Part shown: positions 24,255-37,200 of the stretch, piece by piece
Numbering within the stretch: the first letter of the stretch is position 1
Layout of the letters: the number at the start of each line of letters is the position of its first letter
From: Bombus terrestris
Taxonomy: Eukaryota; Arthropoda; Insecta; Hymenoptera; Apidae
Direction of reading: 5' to 3'
NCBI RefSeq assembly: GCF_910591885.1
Contig: NC_063275.1
Span: 16,976,501-17,040,500 of the forward strand
Length of the DNA: 64,000 nucleotides
Notes under the pieces: model-generated
Told to the model about the DNA's origin: nothing
The model's database searches: none
The model's input: the letters and a program-made list of their open reading frames with translations, nothing else
Program-made: the position numbers and the translations under genes

Positions 24255-25830
24255 TTATGAACTAGAAGATTTAGTTTCTTTTATATTTGTAGGTTCATCT
24301 GCTTCAGCGACATTGCCTTGCTTAAATTTTAAATTAATTTTCTTTTTGTAATCATCAAGAACACCACATTTTATGCTCTCTCGAATAATCTTAAAAAATT
24401 CGAGATATTGATGTATATTGTGTCTGAAAATATAAATCAATGCGTATATTCATACATAATACAATTAATTATCTGCAATATCAGTATGTAATTAGAACTT
24501 ACATCATTAAAAGAACAGAGCCAAGCATTTCCTTAACATTACACAGATGATATAGATATGCTTTGGTATGATTTTTACATGTTAGACATTCACAATGAGA
24601 ACATATTGGAGAAAAGTCATCCGCATATCTGCTGTAAAATATTTGTTATGAAAATGAACAAATGATTATATATTTAGTTTTACATTACCTTTCTTCTGTA
24701 AATGATATTGTATGACCTACATTATTACAGTCATCATGATCACATAGGAAAGTTAAAGCTCTTAAATTTTCAGTAATTATATAAGGGTATGAAGTATCAA
24801 ATATATCTGTACCTAATTCAACAAGGTCTAATACTGTAAGGGGATTCCAACATCCCATTGATACCCTAAGCTTTTCAGGAGGTAAAAGATTCTGAAATAA
24901 GTATATTTCATGAGGAAACAAAATATATATTAATAGGTGATTTCTAACTTACATTTGTGTGTTGTACTATTTCTCTGATTTGTTCCGATGGTATATTCTT
25001 TACATCTGGTCCATTATTATGCAATCCATCAATCACATATCCTATTATAGGTTTAGTTTTTAAATAATTTATTGATATTGTTCTAGCATCTTTATCATAA
25101 CCACCTTCAATTGCACCTAATATTTCAGAGGACTTTAATGCTTCAGATGAAGAATGTTTAGTAAAACAGTTATCAAAGAATTTCGTGCTATTTTGTATAG
25201 AATTTGATACTCTCTTTTTGCTACTATTAATATTAGTATCTCCATCACACAAAGCAACATACATGTCTGGTTTAAATGTTTCAATAACATTCATATACAT
25301 ATTGGGTGTTAATGTAAATTTTCCACTTCTTGTCCATATGGGAATAGAATTAGCTTCTCGAAAACCTGAAGGCGTTGCATAGGCTTGGTCATGTAGTGTA
25401 ACAAAATTAATGTACTCCTAAACAAAATATCTTTTTAATATAAAACTTAAAACTTTATAAGTAAAATTTATGTAACTGAAAATGTATAATAACAGTATGC
25501 ACCTTCATACCCACAAAATTTGCAAAATTAACATTATTATCCTTCATTGATTCCAGCATTAAATACGTGGAAGAAAGAGAAACAGATAAGATTTGTGGGT
25601 CTGAAGTAACCATTTTAAAAACATCCTTAGTTAAATGCGGTACACAACCTCCCTATTAAAAATAATATGTTAAATAAAATATTTTCGTTAGATTTCGAAT
25701 TATTAAATTTTACCTTTGTATGAATAAGAGCAAGAGGAGTTTCAAAAATGGTATTAGGAATTCTTTCAAATTCTGTTAACGTTCCAATACGGGCAGCACA
25801 AGATTTTATTGAATTAGTAGAGAATTTCAT
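24255..25830 (-). CDS. QTRT2: Queuine tRNA-ribosyltransferase accessory subunit 2
   Basis: QTRT2 pairs with catalytic QTRT1 at the outer mitochondrial membrane/cytosol and exchanges guanine-34 for queuine in GUN-anticodon tRNAs. Six coding exons: 25714-25830, 25503-25652, 24953-25417, 24689-24891, 24503-24631, 24255-24423, total 410 residues, close to the family's usual ~415. Family blocks include EILGAIEGGYDKDAR and MGCWNPLTVLDLVELGTDIF. The TGT-type zinc site is intact: C325-x-C327-x2-C330-x25-H356. The N-terminus MKFSTNSIKSCAARIG lines up with the family start; an in-frame ATG six codons upstream (25848) is a less likely alternative. As an accessory subunit it is expected to lack the catalytic role of QTRT1. 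C-terminal 25 residues are Lys/Glu/Ser-rich. Confidence 0.95.
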
Positions 25831-28800
25831 GTTATTTGTTATTAACATTTACTATAATTCATAAGGAAGTTAATTTAATAAATATTTTAATCATTCAGTA
25901 CAATCACATAACTAGAGTCTATATTGTGACATAACCTGAATAAATTCACGTGCTATTCAACAAAGTTTGTACACTTCGTACTTACATATTGTGTACGTAC
26001 AATAATGTAACACACGTACGACCATACACAATACGTAACATAGATTCAACATCCAATTCCAAAATAGTTCGAGGGCTACCGAACTCTCTTATATTTTTTG
26101 TAACCTTTTCGCTAATATCGATTCAGCATAGAATAAGATAACAACACATCTAGTGGTAGGAATTAAACTTAAAATCCAAATCAAATTTGATTTCTGGCAA
26201 GATCGGTACTTCAGAACGTGAAAAATGATTCCCATCACCGACCTCGTCTGTAATCTCATATGTGGTATGAGCATATATCACCGACTATGAACTTTGCTGT
26301 GAATACACATAGGATCCATTGAATAAGTATAGGATAGATATGACATTAAATTGAATCAGGTTCTGACATACCGACTGGAGGAAAATCGGAGTGTTTTTAC
26401 GCTCTCTACAACTTAGTAAGTCGAATATAGGAATTATGTTGATTTCTATTTGATCGGATGGAAGCTGGCGAGAATGCGCGTAACACATTAGTTGTAATAG
26501 AATAACTGTACTATTATTAGTAATGTAATGTTCTTTTTGTTAGTAATAATTTAAACAAATTCGTAAAACATATTTATTAATTGATAGAAACTGTCTGTAG
26601 ATATGGAATTTGTCTTTATTCACTGTACAATTTCTTACATACAAAAAAGTGCAATGCCTTTAAAAATTGGTCACAATAGTCGACTTAATTGCGCACAGAA
26701 TAAGTTTATTCATGCACACAAGCGCTTCACGATTATATACATGAAAATAAAATAGTTTTCTTTCTTTACAATTTGCCACGTTATGTACAAGTCGCGTCAG
26801 CACTTATTCTAAACGAAAACTTATAATACTCTGTTGTACTGTAGAATTGTCAAACATTAAAATAAAAATTCCTGAAAGTTTATAATAATTTGATATTTTC
26901 ATATAACAACTTTGATAGGTAATGAAGAAAATATTTCTAATCTTTTCAGAAATTTGAAAATATAAATAATTTAATCGCAAGTATGACAATTCATTTTTAG
27001 CACCGTTTCATGTCAATAATAAGACTAACATTAATTACAATACAAGCAACTTATAAATTTTCTTATTTTTACAGTTTCACACGTTCGCTTGGATTTTATA
27101 CATTATTTTTCGCATTGAACTTTGCTAGATCGCTATATTACATCTTATCCCCTCGCTATAGTTACAAAAGTTATAGGCAAGAAACATCACATCACATAGA
27201 AAATACAAATTCGATAGTCAATCGTGCATTTGTGTCAGGAACGTTGTCGTTGGTGCAATAAAATCTCAATACCAGTTTTTTTTTTTACCACTATAAATAT
27301 CATATCGATACAAGGCGACCGTAGTTTTTCCGTTCTCCACGATTTGTACCTTAAAGTGTCGCGATCGAAATCGCGTTTCCAAGATAAATCGCTAGTTTAC
27401 TGTCTGTTTCGTAATGATGCATTTGATTTTAATCGATCGGTAATAGTTCTCTACGCAATAAGAGTTTCAACACACCGTATTGCACCACTTTATAGAGAAT
27501 ATTACATAAGTGATAGAACGGAATTTTTTCATTTCTGCGACACTTTACTCAGTATTCGATTAAACGACTTCTTACAGGTTGTACATAACGATATTGATTC
27601 ACAATGCTCTCGTTTAAGAAACTTTATTCGCAAATTCGTTGGTTCATTCGGGGAAAAAGCTCTTGACGGTCTTCAGCGAATCGAATTTCAAGAGGACAGT
27701 AGGCGATGCGCTGAAAGCAACCGGCGAACAATTTAGCCGTGCAGGGGGTTTCATTCCACGAACATTTTTCCGGTGTGGGAACGCCACGGGGAACGAGGAA
27801 CGCTGGCTCTGCCGTGATTTCACCGGTAATTCGAAAAATGCATAGGAATTAGCGGGAACGGCATGCGTGCACGCGGGTATAAGGACGTTTCGGTGGCAGC
27901 GGGGACAAAGGTATTCGCCATAGGCACGTAGATGCGTGAGTTTATGCGTGCGTGCTAGCGTAACCTTTGGAAGGGGGACGAGAGTAGAAAACGAGCAAAA
28001 AGAGGTGAAAGTAGGAGGCGAGGTGTGCGGGTCGCCAACACATATCTCGATATCTCACGGTTCGATCTTTCTCGGCCCGGACGCCCGTATATTTACATGT
28101 ATAATTTATATATCCCGTAGCAGGGGCGAAGGTAGTGTGTGTTCAGCTAGGGCGGGTCCGAACGTCCTTACGACCCCGTACTCCTTTCGCTGCATCCTAG
28201 ACGCGTGCTTCGCCACGCTCTCCGTATCGTCTTTGTATCGAGTAAAGAGACAATCGAGAAATTCGCACAAGATAAATTCAACAAGATAAATTCCCACGAT
28301 CCTGTTGCGCCGTCGATTTTCTTACTGTCGTCTAAGACGAAAATGCGCTTTTATGCTTTTAAATCATTTTTCGGATAGATTTTCGTTTCGCTCGAAGAAT
28401 TTCTAGACTTTTGAAAATATTGTAAGTAAACGAAGCGAATCTTTCTTTACGCTTCATTACGCTTACATTTTTACGCTCTTAAGTAAGAAGACAAAAGTAT
28501 GCTGGTGCATAGCTGGAAATCGCTCGCAAGTTTGACCGATACAAGCTCGTCGCTTAAATGCGGAAGATCCTGGCGGAGAAAATCGGGCCTTAATTAAGCG
28601 GAGGCACCAACGAATTCCATAATACCGTTCCTGTTCGCGTAACACGACCACGATAAGAGCCTACCCATCCGACAACGCGCCGCGTTCGTGGGATTTTTTT
28701 CGGGGAAATAATGCGCCAAGCACCGCCGGCTCTCCCTATCGCCATTGTGGCTGCGAGGGCGCAATTAATTATTGCGTGGCCACGAGGCAGTGCATTGTTG

Positions 28801-31243
28801 CATCTGTTGTTGCACGCTCCGCGTTCTCTTCGGTGTGTATAGTTAAGTGGCAGAGAGCTGTGAATGATTCCGCACCGCGGAATCGTTTTTCGGCCAACGA
28901 AACATCGCGTTTCTTTGTGTACAACGAACCGGAGGGCCGCGGTAATTTATGAGCTCACGGTAGTACCGACGTAATTTACGTTGGCTTACCGGGATACACG
29001 GACGATTAAGAGAAAAAAAATATGTACTTTTCGCATTTCGGGAGTTCCAGTGAACGTGGCAACTGTCATGGACGCTTGACTTGCATTACTCTTATCTCTA
29101 CTTGTTGAGCTTCTTTTTTCCATGTAGTTTGCGTAGGTAGTTTCCTTATTTGAATCATTCAGAAGTCGCACTGATCACTTTCATAAACTAAACAGTACAA
29201 GAGATTGATGTTACAGACATTATTTCTTTAAATCTGCATAACAACTTGCAGTTATTCATACCATTTCTTTGTGATACGTGATCTTATGAGTTAAACCATC
29301 TGCTTTTTGAAAATTGAATATCAATTATATTAATTATGTAATGAAATTCAGGAATTTACAAGAAGTGATCAGTTTAGCTTCTGAGAGGCTTATTTTAATG
29401 AAAGAACTATGGACGTTTATACATTTATAGTGTTCCAAAAGAAGAAGAAGATATCTGAAGAAACGTGAAGAAAGAATGAGAAGTACAGTAGGATTAAACG
29501 CGCTTGTAAAAGTATGAATTTTTACTACAAACGTCTATAATATGTTAACGACGTTGTACTCAGACTTACAGAATCAACAGTCGTGAATCGTCATTTAAGT
29601 TTTCATGTTAATTAAAAGTTTGCGAATCTTTTCGCATGAATGTAAAAAAGAAAAGAACTTCATTGGTTAAAGGGATGGCGCGATAAGTAAACGTGGAAGG
29701 TGTGTAGTGTAATCTCGTGGCGACAGGTAGGCGCAGGTGAGATACAAATGAAAGACGTAAACGCAGGCGTGGTGCAGAATCTCGATGCAAAACGTCTCTT
29801 CCAGTTCGTGTTCTGTCGAAGAAACAATCGAGCCTGTCCGAGGGAAGGTAATTAAGAGAACACGACGGCGTCGATTAAACGAGTCCTGCCGAATCGGGTG
29901 AAACGAATTAATTCTGCGGTCGAACGAGGGTCGAAGATAAACGATTGAGCCTGACGGAGCGCCCGAATCCTGTTTAACGATTCAGTGGCGAACACTGTCG
30001 CGCGATGCTGTGAAACAGTCGCCCTCGTTGAAACAAGTCCTCCGATGATGTAATATCTATTTTATTTTTTTAAATCTGTGATATGATTTATGTTTTACGT
30101 TTATAGGTATCAACACATTCATTGGTCTCATATAAAATTGATCCGGATAATCAAGGAAATTAATACGTAACTATTAGAATCTTATATTAGTACGAGATAG
30201 TTTGTGAAAATGATTTCCTATTAAAATCTCAGTTTAGAAATTGAACGTTAAAAATGCAAAGCAATGTAGCGGAAATATTCGCACAATTCAATAGCAAATA
30301 TTCTTTCTATCGGAGGAGTCGAAGTTATTTGAAAAAGGTACAAGAATTTCGAAACATCGCATACCGGAGAAAAGATATCGTGCAGAAGAGAAAGGGGAAT
30401 ACCATCGAAGCAGTCCATGCCATTCGCTGGAAATGCAAAAGCAAAGCGGATGTAGTTGAGAGCGCTGACTGAAAGCCCTCGAACGTCAAATTACGAAACA
30501 CCTGTTCCCCGAAACGACTTCATTCCAATCGGTTTCGTGCATTCGCTGCTTCGTGCTCTCGTTGCCTTCTCGAGGAGACCTTTTCGTTTCGCGTGCGCGA
30601 ACGAATTCGATCAATAGATCAAAACTGCCGAAGACCGAGTAACGCTCGCGAATCCATTGTCCCGTTGCCGCGTTACAATAATAAGGCTAATACTCGTAAC
30701 GTATTAGATCATTAATAAGTCCGCAGACTAATTCTCTCTGTGAACGGTCATTCCCTGAGAGAAGAACAATAACAACATTGTATACGTAATATAAAATTTC
30801 GTTACGCAAGTTTGGTTCACATAGCGCGAGAATTACTCTGCTCTTCTGAGTGCAACAGACGATGTATTCTTGAAGACAGTATCGACCGTCGAGAGCCGAC
30901 GAATAGTTGCAAGTATGTGAAATGAAAGTGGAACCGTAAGTCAAATGATATTTATGGCACTATCGTTTTACGCAAAGCGTTGATGACGTGAATTTCGTTG
31001 TCATAAAATTCTTTTTTCTCATCTCATTGATTCAACGTAATACACTCGATCATCTATTTTCTTCACAATTCCACACCGATATTCCTGAGTCCTGATCGTC
31101 ATCAGATCAAAGCTTCAGTCGTCAATCTTCGCGATCAAACACTCCGGGATCACTATTCCAACAAGTGGAAAAAGATATCGAAACACGATTATCCGAAAAA
31201 GAACTTTTCACTGGTTGTTAATTCACAGTGGAGAAGTTTCATT
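25831..31243. other. Intergenic region with QTRT2 promoter and 3' flank of the membrane-protein gene
   Basis: Left to right: the QTRT2 upstream region (25.83-26.1 kb), AT-rich sequence to about 27.2 kb, then a shift to GC-richer sequence with CpG at 27.7-28.9 kb, and mixed sequence to 31.2 kb. The part just left of 31244 must be 3' untranslated region of the membrane-protein gene; how far it extends is unknown. A plus-strand 72-codon open frame (30254-30472, Lys/Arg-rich) has no recognisable domain and is not called. Confidence 0.45.
30061..30066 (-). terminator. Possible polyadenylation signal of the membrane-protein gene
   Basis: AATAAA on the minus strand about 1.2 kb past the stop codon at 31244. 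Another lies at 26614-26619 and would imply a 4.6-kb 3' untranslated region. Either or neither may be used. Confidence 0.2.
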
Positions 31244-34200
31244 CTAAATATAGTCCGAAGGCACGGAGCTCTCGTTTATCGCAGCCAAACGATACTGAGG
31301 GGTTTCTAGACCCTGTTGGTTCAGATGCAGATTCGTGCTGCTTCCAGAAGACGCCGCCGTAGGCATCTGTTGATTCGCCGAATTCGAGCTCAGGTCGCTG
31401 TAGTAGGCGCTGCTTGGCGCGCTGCTCAAAGTTGGACCATCCGGTTCGGCGTCGCTTCCGGTGTACGCTGTGTTTTGATACGACGGGTGGTCACCGTTTC
31501 TGCTACCGATCCGCAGGTCTTGATGGTGATGGTGATGATTGTGGTGGTGATGATGGTGATGATGATGTTGCATCTGACCTGGCGGCACTGGTGTCGACGG
31601 TCCGTTCTCGTACATTTCGTAATCCGGTTCTTGTAACCTGAAAAGATTGTATTACGGCGACTCTTAAACATTGAAAACCTGATCGATTAATTAAACATAG
31701 GTATACGCTGGATATTATTGACGTATACCTTAGAAGCGGTTTCATCGTAATTCTAAACCGAAAGTGTTGCAGGGAATTATAAAAGAGAATTTATTTAAAA
31801 CATGTCCGTAGTATATGCACGTGTCTGTTAAACGAGTTACTTTACGTGTTTATTTTTATAATAAATAAGTGGATAATTAACTGAATATATTTGCGATAAC
31901 GTTGCAAAGGTTCAGTCTTTAATGTTCCGTTTCCTTTCGAATATTTAGATTCGATCGAGCAACGGAGATGCATATTAATAGGATAATTATGCATGTTAAC
32001 GGTACATTCTAGTCAGGTGCATTTCCCGTAATACATGGAGATTGCATGTCATCGTCGATGTCCTACGATCAGTCGCTTATGCTTGTCCTTCGAGAGTAGA
32101 GGAATCGTGTGAAACTGATCTTAGACTTTCTAGGACGGGTTTCGATATCGTTTGGAAACTTTGGACTGGAAATAGCCACAAAAAATAAGCATTTAATAGT
32201 CGTCCATAAAATATAATCGCGATAGTTAAATTGAAAATCTTGCGGTATCAGATGGTCGTAACTGTTTCACGAAGTTAAATATATAATGGACAGAATGGAA
32301 AAGACCGAAATACAGCATGTTGAATAGTGTAATATCAATATGCAATTAATTACCGATGGTACCGCTTTAATGCGCAAAAACAATTAAAGGAAAGGAATGC
32401 CGACTACTGGTTGTAGATTGAAATTATTAAAGTTAAGTGCTTCGAAGATTCATGAGGGCGTATTCCAGCGCGATTATTATTGCCGATAGAAAACGATCAC
32501 GATGACTGTAACAGCTCTCAGGAGAAGTAACTTCACGAAAAACATAATTACAGAGATTAATTTACCTTTTACTGTGACGTGTACGAAGCGTGTCCCTTTG
32601 CAGAGATTCGTCCCCGTTGCTTCCACCGTAATGACGATGTAACCTCGCGGCGTCTAGCTCGTGGTATTCGTCGTCCTGCCCGCCGGAAGTTGTACCGTAC
32701 GTCGAGCTTCCTCTCATTTGTAGTTGGAGATCGCTCGCGTAGCTCGCGGCCTGAGAGTCCAGTTCTGCGTAGAGAGCCTCGTCCGTTTGCATGTGGGTGT
32801 AGTGATTCTCCACAGGGAGATTCATCGCCCGTCTGTGTTGCGGAAGCGACAGAGGCGTCGTGACGACTCCCGGTGTACCGCCGCCGCGTCGCGAGCCTAA
32901 CCACGACCACACATTGTGCCCTTGAATCACATCACACCAACCCATACAAGTCGCGTATCTCTCATTTGCTTTACGTCAATTATCGAGTACCCAACGACTG
33001 TACGTATGTAGTCAAAGTATTCCACGGCTTCAGAGAACAGGAAGGTAAAGTTACTTGAGTCGCTTAAGCTTCAACATCTTAAAATGCAATGTTGATCTTT
33101 GCATAGAATAATCAAATTTGTATATTACGAGACTCTGTAGTCTTTAGTATAATACCGAAAGAATAACAAAATATTTGAGCTCTAGCAAGGAATTTTAAAT
33201 AATCTGTTGCTGTTAAATGTAGATCGTTCAAAGATTGTTCATAAACGAATGTTGAGAACCACGAGGCAAATTATTTAGCTTGACTCAAACAGAGTATTCG
33301 AAGCTATCGTGTAACGATACGATGCGATTTCTGATCGGTTCGGAACGATACGTACCAGGGCTAGGAGCGACGTCGTGATAAGGTGGCAGTTTATCGAGCT
33401 CGAGAGGCGGCCGGTCGGGTATAACGGCCACTCCACCGCCAGCTCCACCTCCACCACCTGGGCCACCGGCTTCCTGAGCGTTCGAATCCTCGACACCGAC
33501 GGTACAGCAACTCGCTAGGACACAAACAAAAAAGAATATAGGTTCCACGTGAGCGCTCGGTCCTCTGGAAAATCCGTTGGCAAGGATCGTGAACGAAAGT
33601 TGCGCTCGAGTTTCAGTGAAGTAGGGCCGAAACCCAGTGGGACTCGAATCGAGACGAAGCTCGTGAAGTGCCAGGTGAGCTCGGACAGAATCCTGTTACG
33701 TTACACTGCCGGCCGTGCGTGCACGTATACGTACAGGCACAGGATCACGTGCATAGATATATTACACGTACCTATGTATACATGGACCCCAATCACCGCA
33801 TTATGACATGAGCTCGCGTAAGGAGAGAGGAGAGGAAAAAAAGCGGTTATTTTCTGTATGGCCTCATTGTGTGCCCGTCATCGTGCTGTCATGGCGCTCA
33901 CAGAAACGCGACAGGGTTTGGGGTGGATGGCAAGAGAGTAAGGGCGGGTGGAGGAACCAAGACGTAGAAGAAGGAAGGCAACGAGGGTAAGAAAGACGGA
34001 GATGAAGATGAAAAGGGGAAAGAGTAAAACAGGGAGGGATGGAGAAAAAAAGAATTTCGGAATTTATAGATCAGAGGTGCCGCCTCGCGGTAAGTGGGTA
34101 TGAGAATGCCACAGAGAAAAAACGAGATTATGGGAATCTCATGGTCGTGTCTCTCTCTTTTCATCGGTCGAGCTTATAACCTACGCACGTACGAGGGTCC

Positions 34201-37200
34201 TCGTTGTCGCGATCGTCGTCCTGGTCATCGTTGTCATCCGGCCGGTGGTTTTCGTCGTTCTGAACTGTGGAGTCTCGGAGCAGACTCGCGCGTCACAGCA
34301 CGCCTTGGCGGCTGTCACTTGCCAGGAGATACAGAGACTGGTTCTCGTTTATCGCGGTGCCCTTACACCAACGGCACGCATAAGTGTGTGCCCGTGCAAC
34401 GAGTATAATCTTCTTCTTCGTGGCTCGTCTAGACGCTATTTTCTTCTTCTTCCGAGAAGCCACAGGCTCGGGAGGATAATCGCCGATGCGCTTTAACGTT
34501 TCAGAATGAAAAGCAAGGTGACGTACCCGAGGTGAAATTTAATTCTTCGTTTTTTGCATTCGGCGTCCGTAGATATTTATAACGAGCCGTTACACCATAA
34601 TTTACATAATTAGCATTTATGCATCGGCTACGAGATTACCTGGTAATAGGAGCCGCGAATCCTCTCGCGCAAAACTCTTTCGACGCATCGGTTAATGCAT
34701 TCTAACGAGCGCGTCGTCGCACTATCGGTTCATCGCGAGTTTCAACATTTTCATCGAACTAACGGATATAGCCTGACGAGCCGAGAAAGTTATTTGTCTT
34801 CCATTATGTAAAGAAAATTGTTGCTCGCTGATTTGCACGGAGACACGCGAACCTGCTCCATCGGGACCAATTACCAGCCAGCTTTCCAACGTTTCAAAGA
34901 TTTCAATTGCCTTCCCCTCGACCCTAATCAACCTTCCATTCATTACGAGACACTCTCGGCGCCTGGTGCTCCATCACCCGGGAGGATAGGCGTGCGCGAC
35001 TTCATTTGCGCGCGACTGCCTAGAAATCCGAGTGCAATCGATTACATCGACGAGTGTCGACGGTAATCGCGTTATTTATCGTGGAACGCGAGTCTCTGGC
35101 ATTCGGTTGGCGCACGCACAGACCGACGGTAATTCAGAATTCCACGGCAACTGCTGAGCCGTTTATTGCCATCGTAAATAAGACGGTGTCGATTTATCGG
35201 TTTGCCACTTGGATAACATCGTCCTCGGAGATCGGTCTTCGTTTATAATTGAACGTCGAACTGTCACAAAGATCTTTTCGTCCTCTTTCTCGCGCCCACG
35301 GTCCATGCGGCGTTCGAAGAAAGGAAACCTTAATCGCACGAAACGTTGTACGATGCGTACACAAGTTCTATCGGGTGATTACGCTGTACTTTCCATCTAT
35401 TTGACGAGGTGAGGTAACTGGACCCGTTTCTTTTCCAGGCTGTCGCTTCGGGTCGCCCTTCCGTGGACGCGTTAAGCCGCGTGATTTACCGGATTAGATG
35501 GTTCGAATATTAATTGGTCGACGGATGCATTAGTCCGGCAACTGGAACGCGTGAAAATCGTGCCATGTCGTGACAGCGGGGGGCAAATGTTCTCCTCACG
35601 ACCTACTAGATTCCAACGTCTATAGCCCAGGATTCTGTTTCCTGGCAGCCGTGCGTGCTCGTTACGGATCGAGGTACACGGTTCTGTCTGATATGCCTTT
35701 ACCGGTCAACGCAGAACGTCGACGGTCTCTTATACCTCCTTATGCGTCATCATGTCAAAGAAATTTTCACTGATGCGAGAAAAGCATACCTTGGGTCTGA
35801 CCGTTTATGGAATTCCTTGAATGACAGACGGCTCACCTTCGTATTCCGTGAATTTTGTTACCCACTCTAGATATTTTTGGAACGTTCGTAGGAACATGGA
35901 TGCGGACAGAAAGTCCCCGCGATTGAGTATGGCGCTTTTTCTTGCGAAATAACGCAAATTAATTTTTTTCGTATATAAAAGATAGTAAAGAATATCCTTT
36001 GAACGAATACACGCGATCGTTGTCGTTGGTCTCTTCGAGGGAACAGCAGCTGATTCGGCGTATCGAGTGGAGAAACGCGCGATAAGCCGATTAACGCATT
36101 CGATTCACCTATTCTACCCGGCCCTCGAATCGCCATTGTGTCGCGTCGATCGTACGGGAACCTAACGTGTACGGGCTCTCGTCTTTTTTGTGCAACAGCC
36201 CCTTTCAGCCGTCCATTAACGCCTCTCTTGTCCGTTGGCATTTGCGGCGATTCTTACGCACGGTTGTACACTTCAACGATGTTTCATTAATTCGCGCTTT
36301 TTTTTCCTTTTCTCCTCCTATGAAATTGCCTGCCGCTGCAACATCACCGCGTGTGCGGTTATTCAACCAACCCAGTCACTTCCGGTCTACCCCTCTCGGT
36401 AGAAATTCCAATTACATCTATATTCGATATATACAGCTATAATTTTCCTGCTGACAAGTTTACATAGACCACGGATGAATAAACCCGCGGTGAACAGACT
36501 CGCGACGTCGGTCGTTGTGGTTTTAACGTAATTAATAGAAACGGACGAAGAAGAAAACGGAGGAGTCAAAGCCCACGATTTCTCCGGTGTAAGAACACGC
36601 CCGCGGATGGTGTACTCGTAATTTACAGCTTCCTTAAGCACAAATTTACGAGATCGTAATGAGAGTTTTAAACGTTTTACGACCTCTATGCTCTTCGGAA
36701 TTCGGGATTCGTTTTTTTTTTTCATGTAACTCGCTCTCTTTTGCAGAATACGTTTGGCATTCCATTATTACCGCGATCTCATTGTCACTTACTTCTTTAA
36801 ACAGCGCCTCTATTTCTGTTTAATTAGCCGAAGCCAAGCCTTTCGATTAATTACTCGTCTAAATGTTAATCGCACACGATGCATTCGATTTCAGTATCGG
36901 GGCGGGAATCATTATCTCGGAAAGGGCTAATCAATTTCTCCACGGTAGACGCCTTTGGCGCCACTGGCAGACAGCGTTACACTGCCCCCGAGTGATCACG
37001 ACGTGCCGGTGTGAAGGGCACTTAAGAAGCAAATCGTGGATCGGTGAAGAACGACGACGGAGTCCAAGAAGGTTCAGTAAAACGAGTGTCGGATAATTAA
37101 TTCGGGTGACCCTTGTATCCCTCGGTCGGTAGTAACCTGCCCTTTCTCCTTCTATTTGCCCCGGTTCTCGTCTCCGTTCATTCTCCCCAGCTTCCCCGGG

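Noticed and set aside
30254..30472. 72-codon basic open frame
   Set aside because: Reasonable codons but no homologue recognised, no splice context, and it lies in the presumed 3' flank of the membrane-protein gene.
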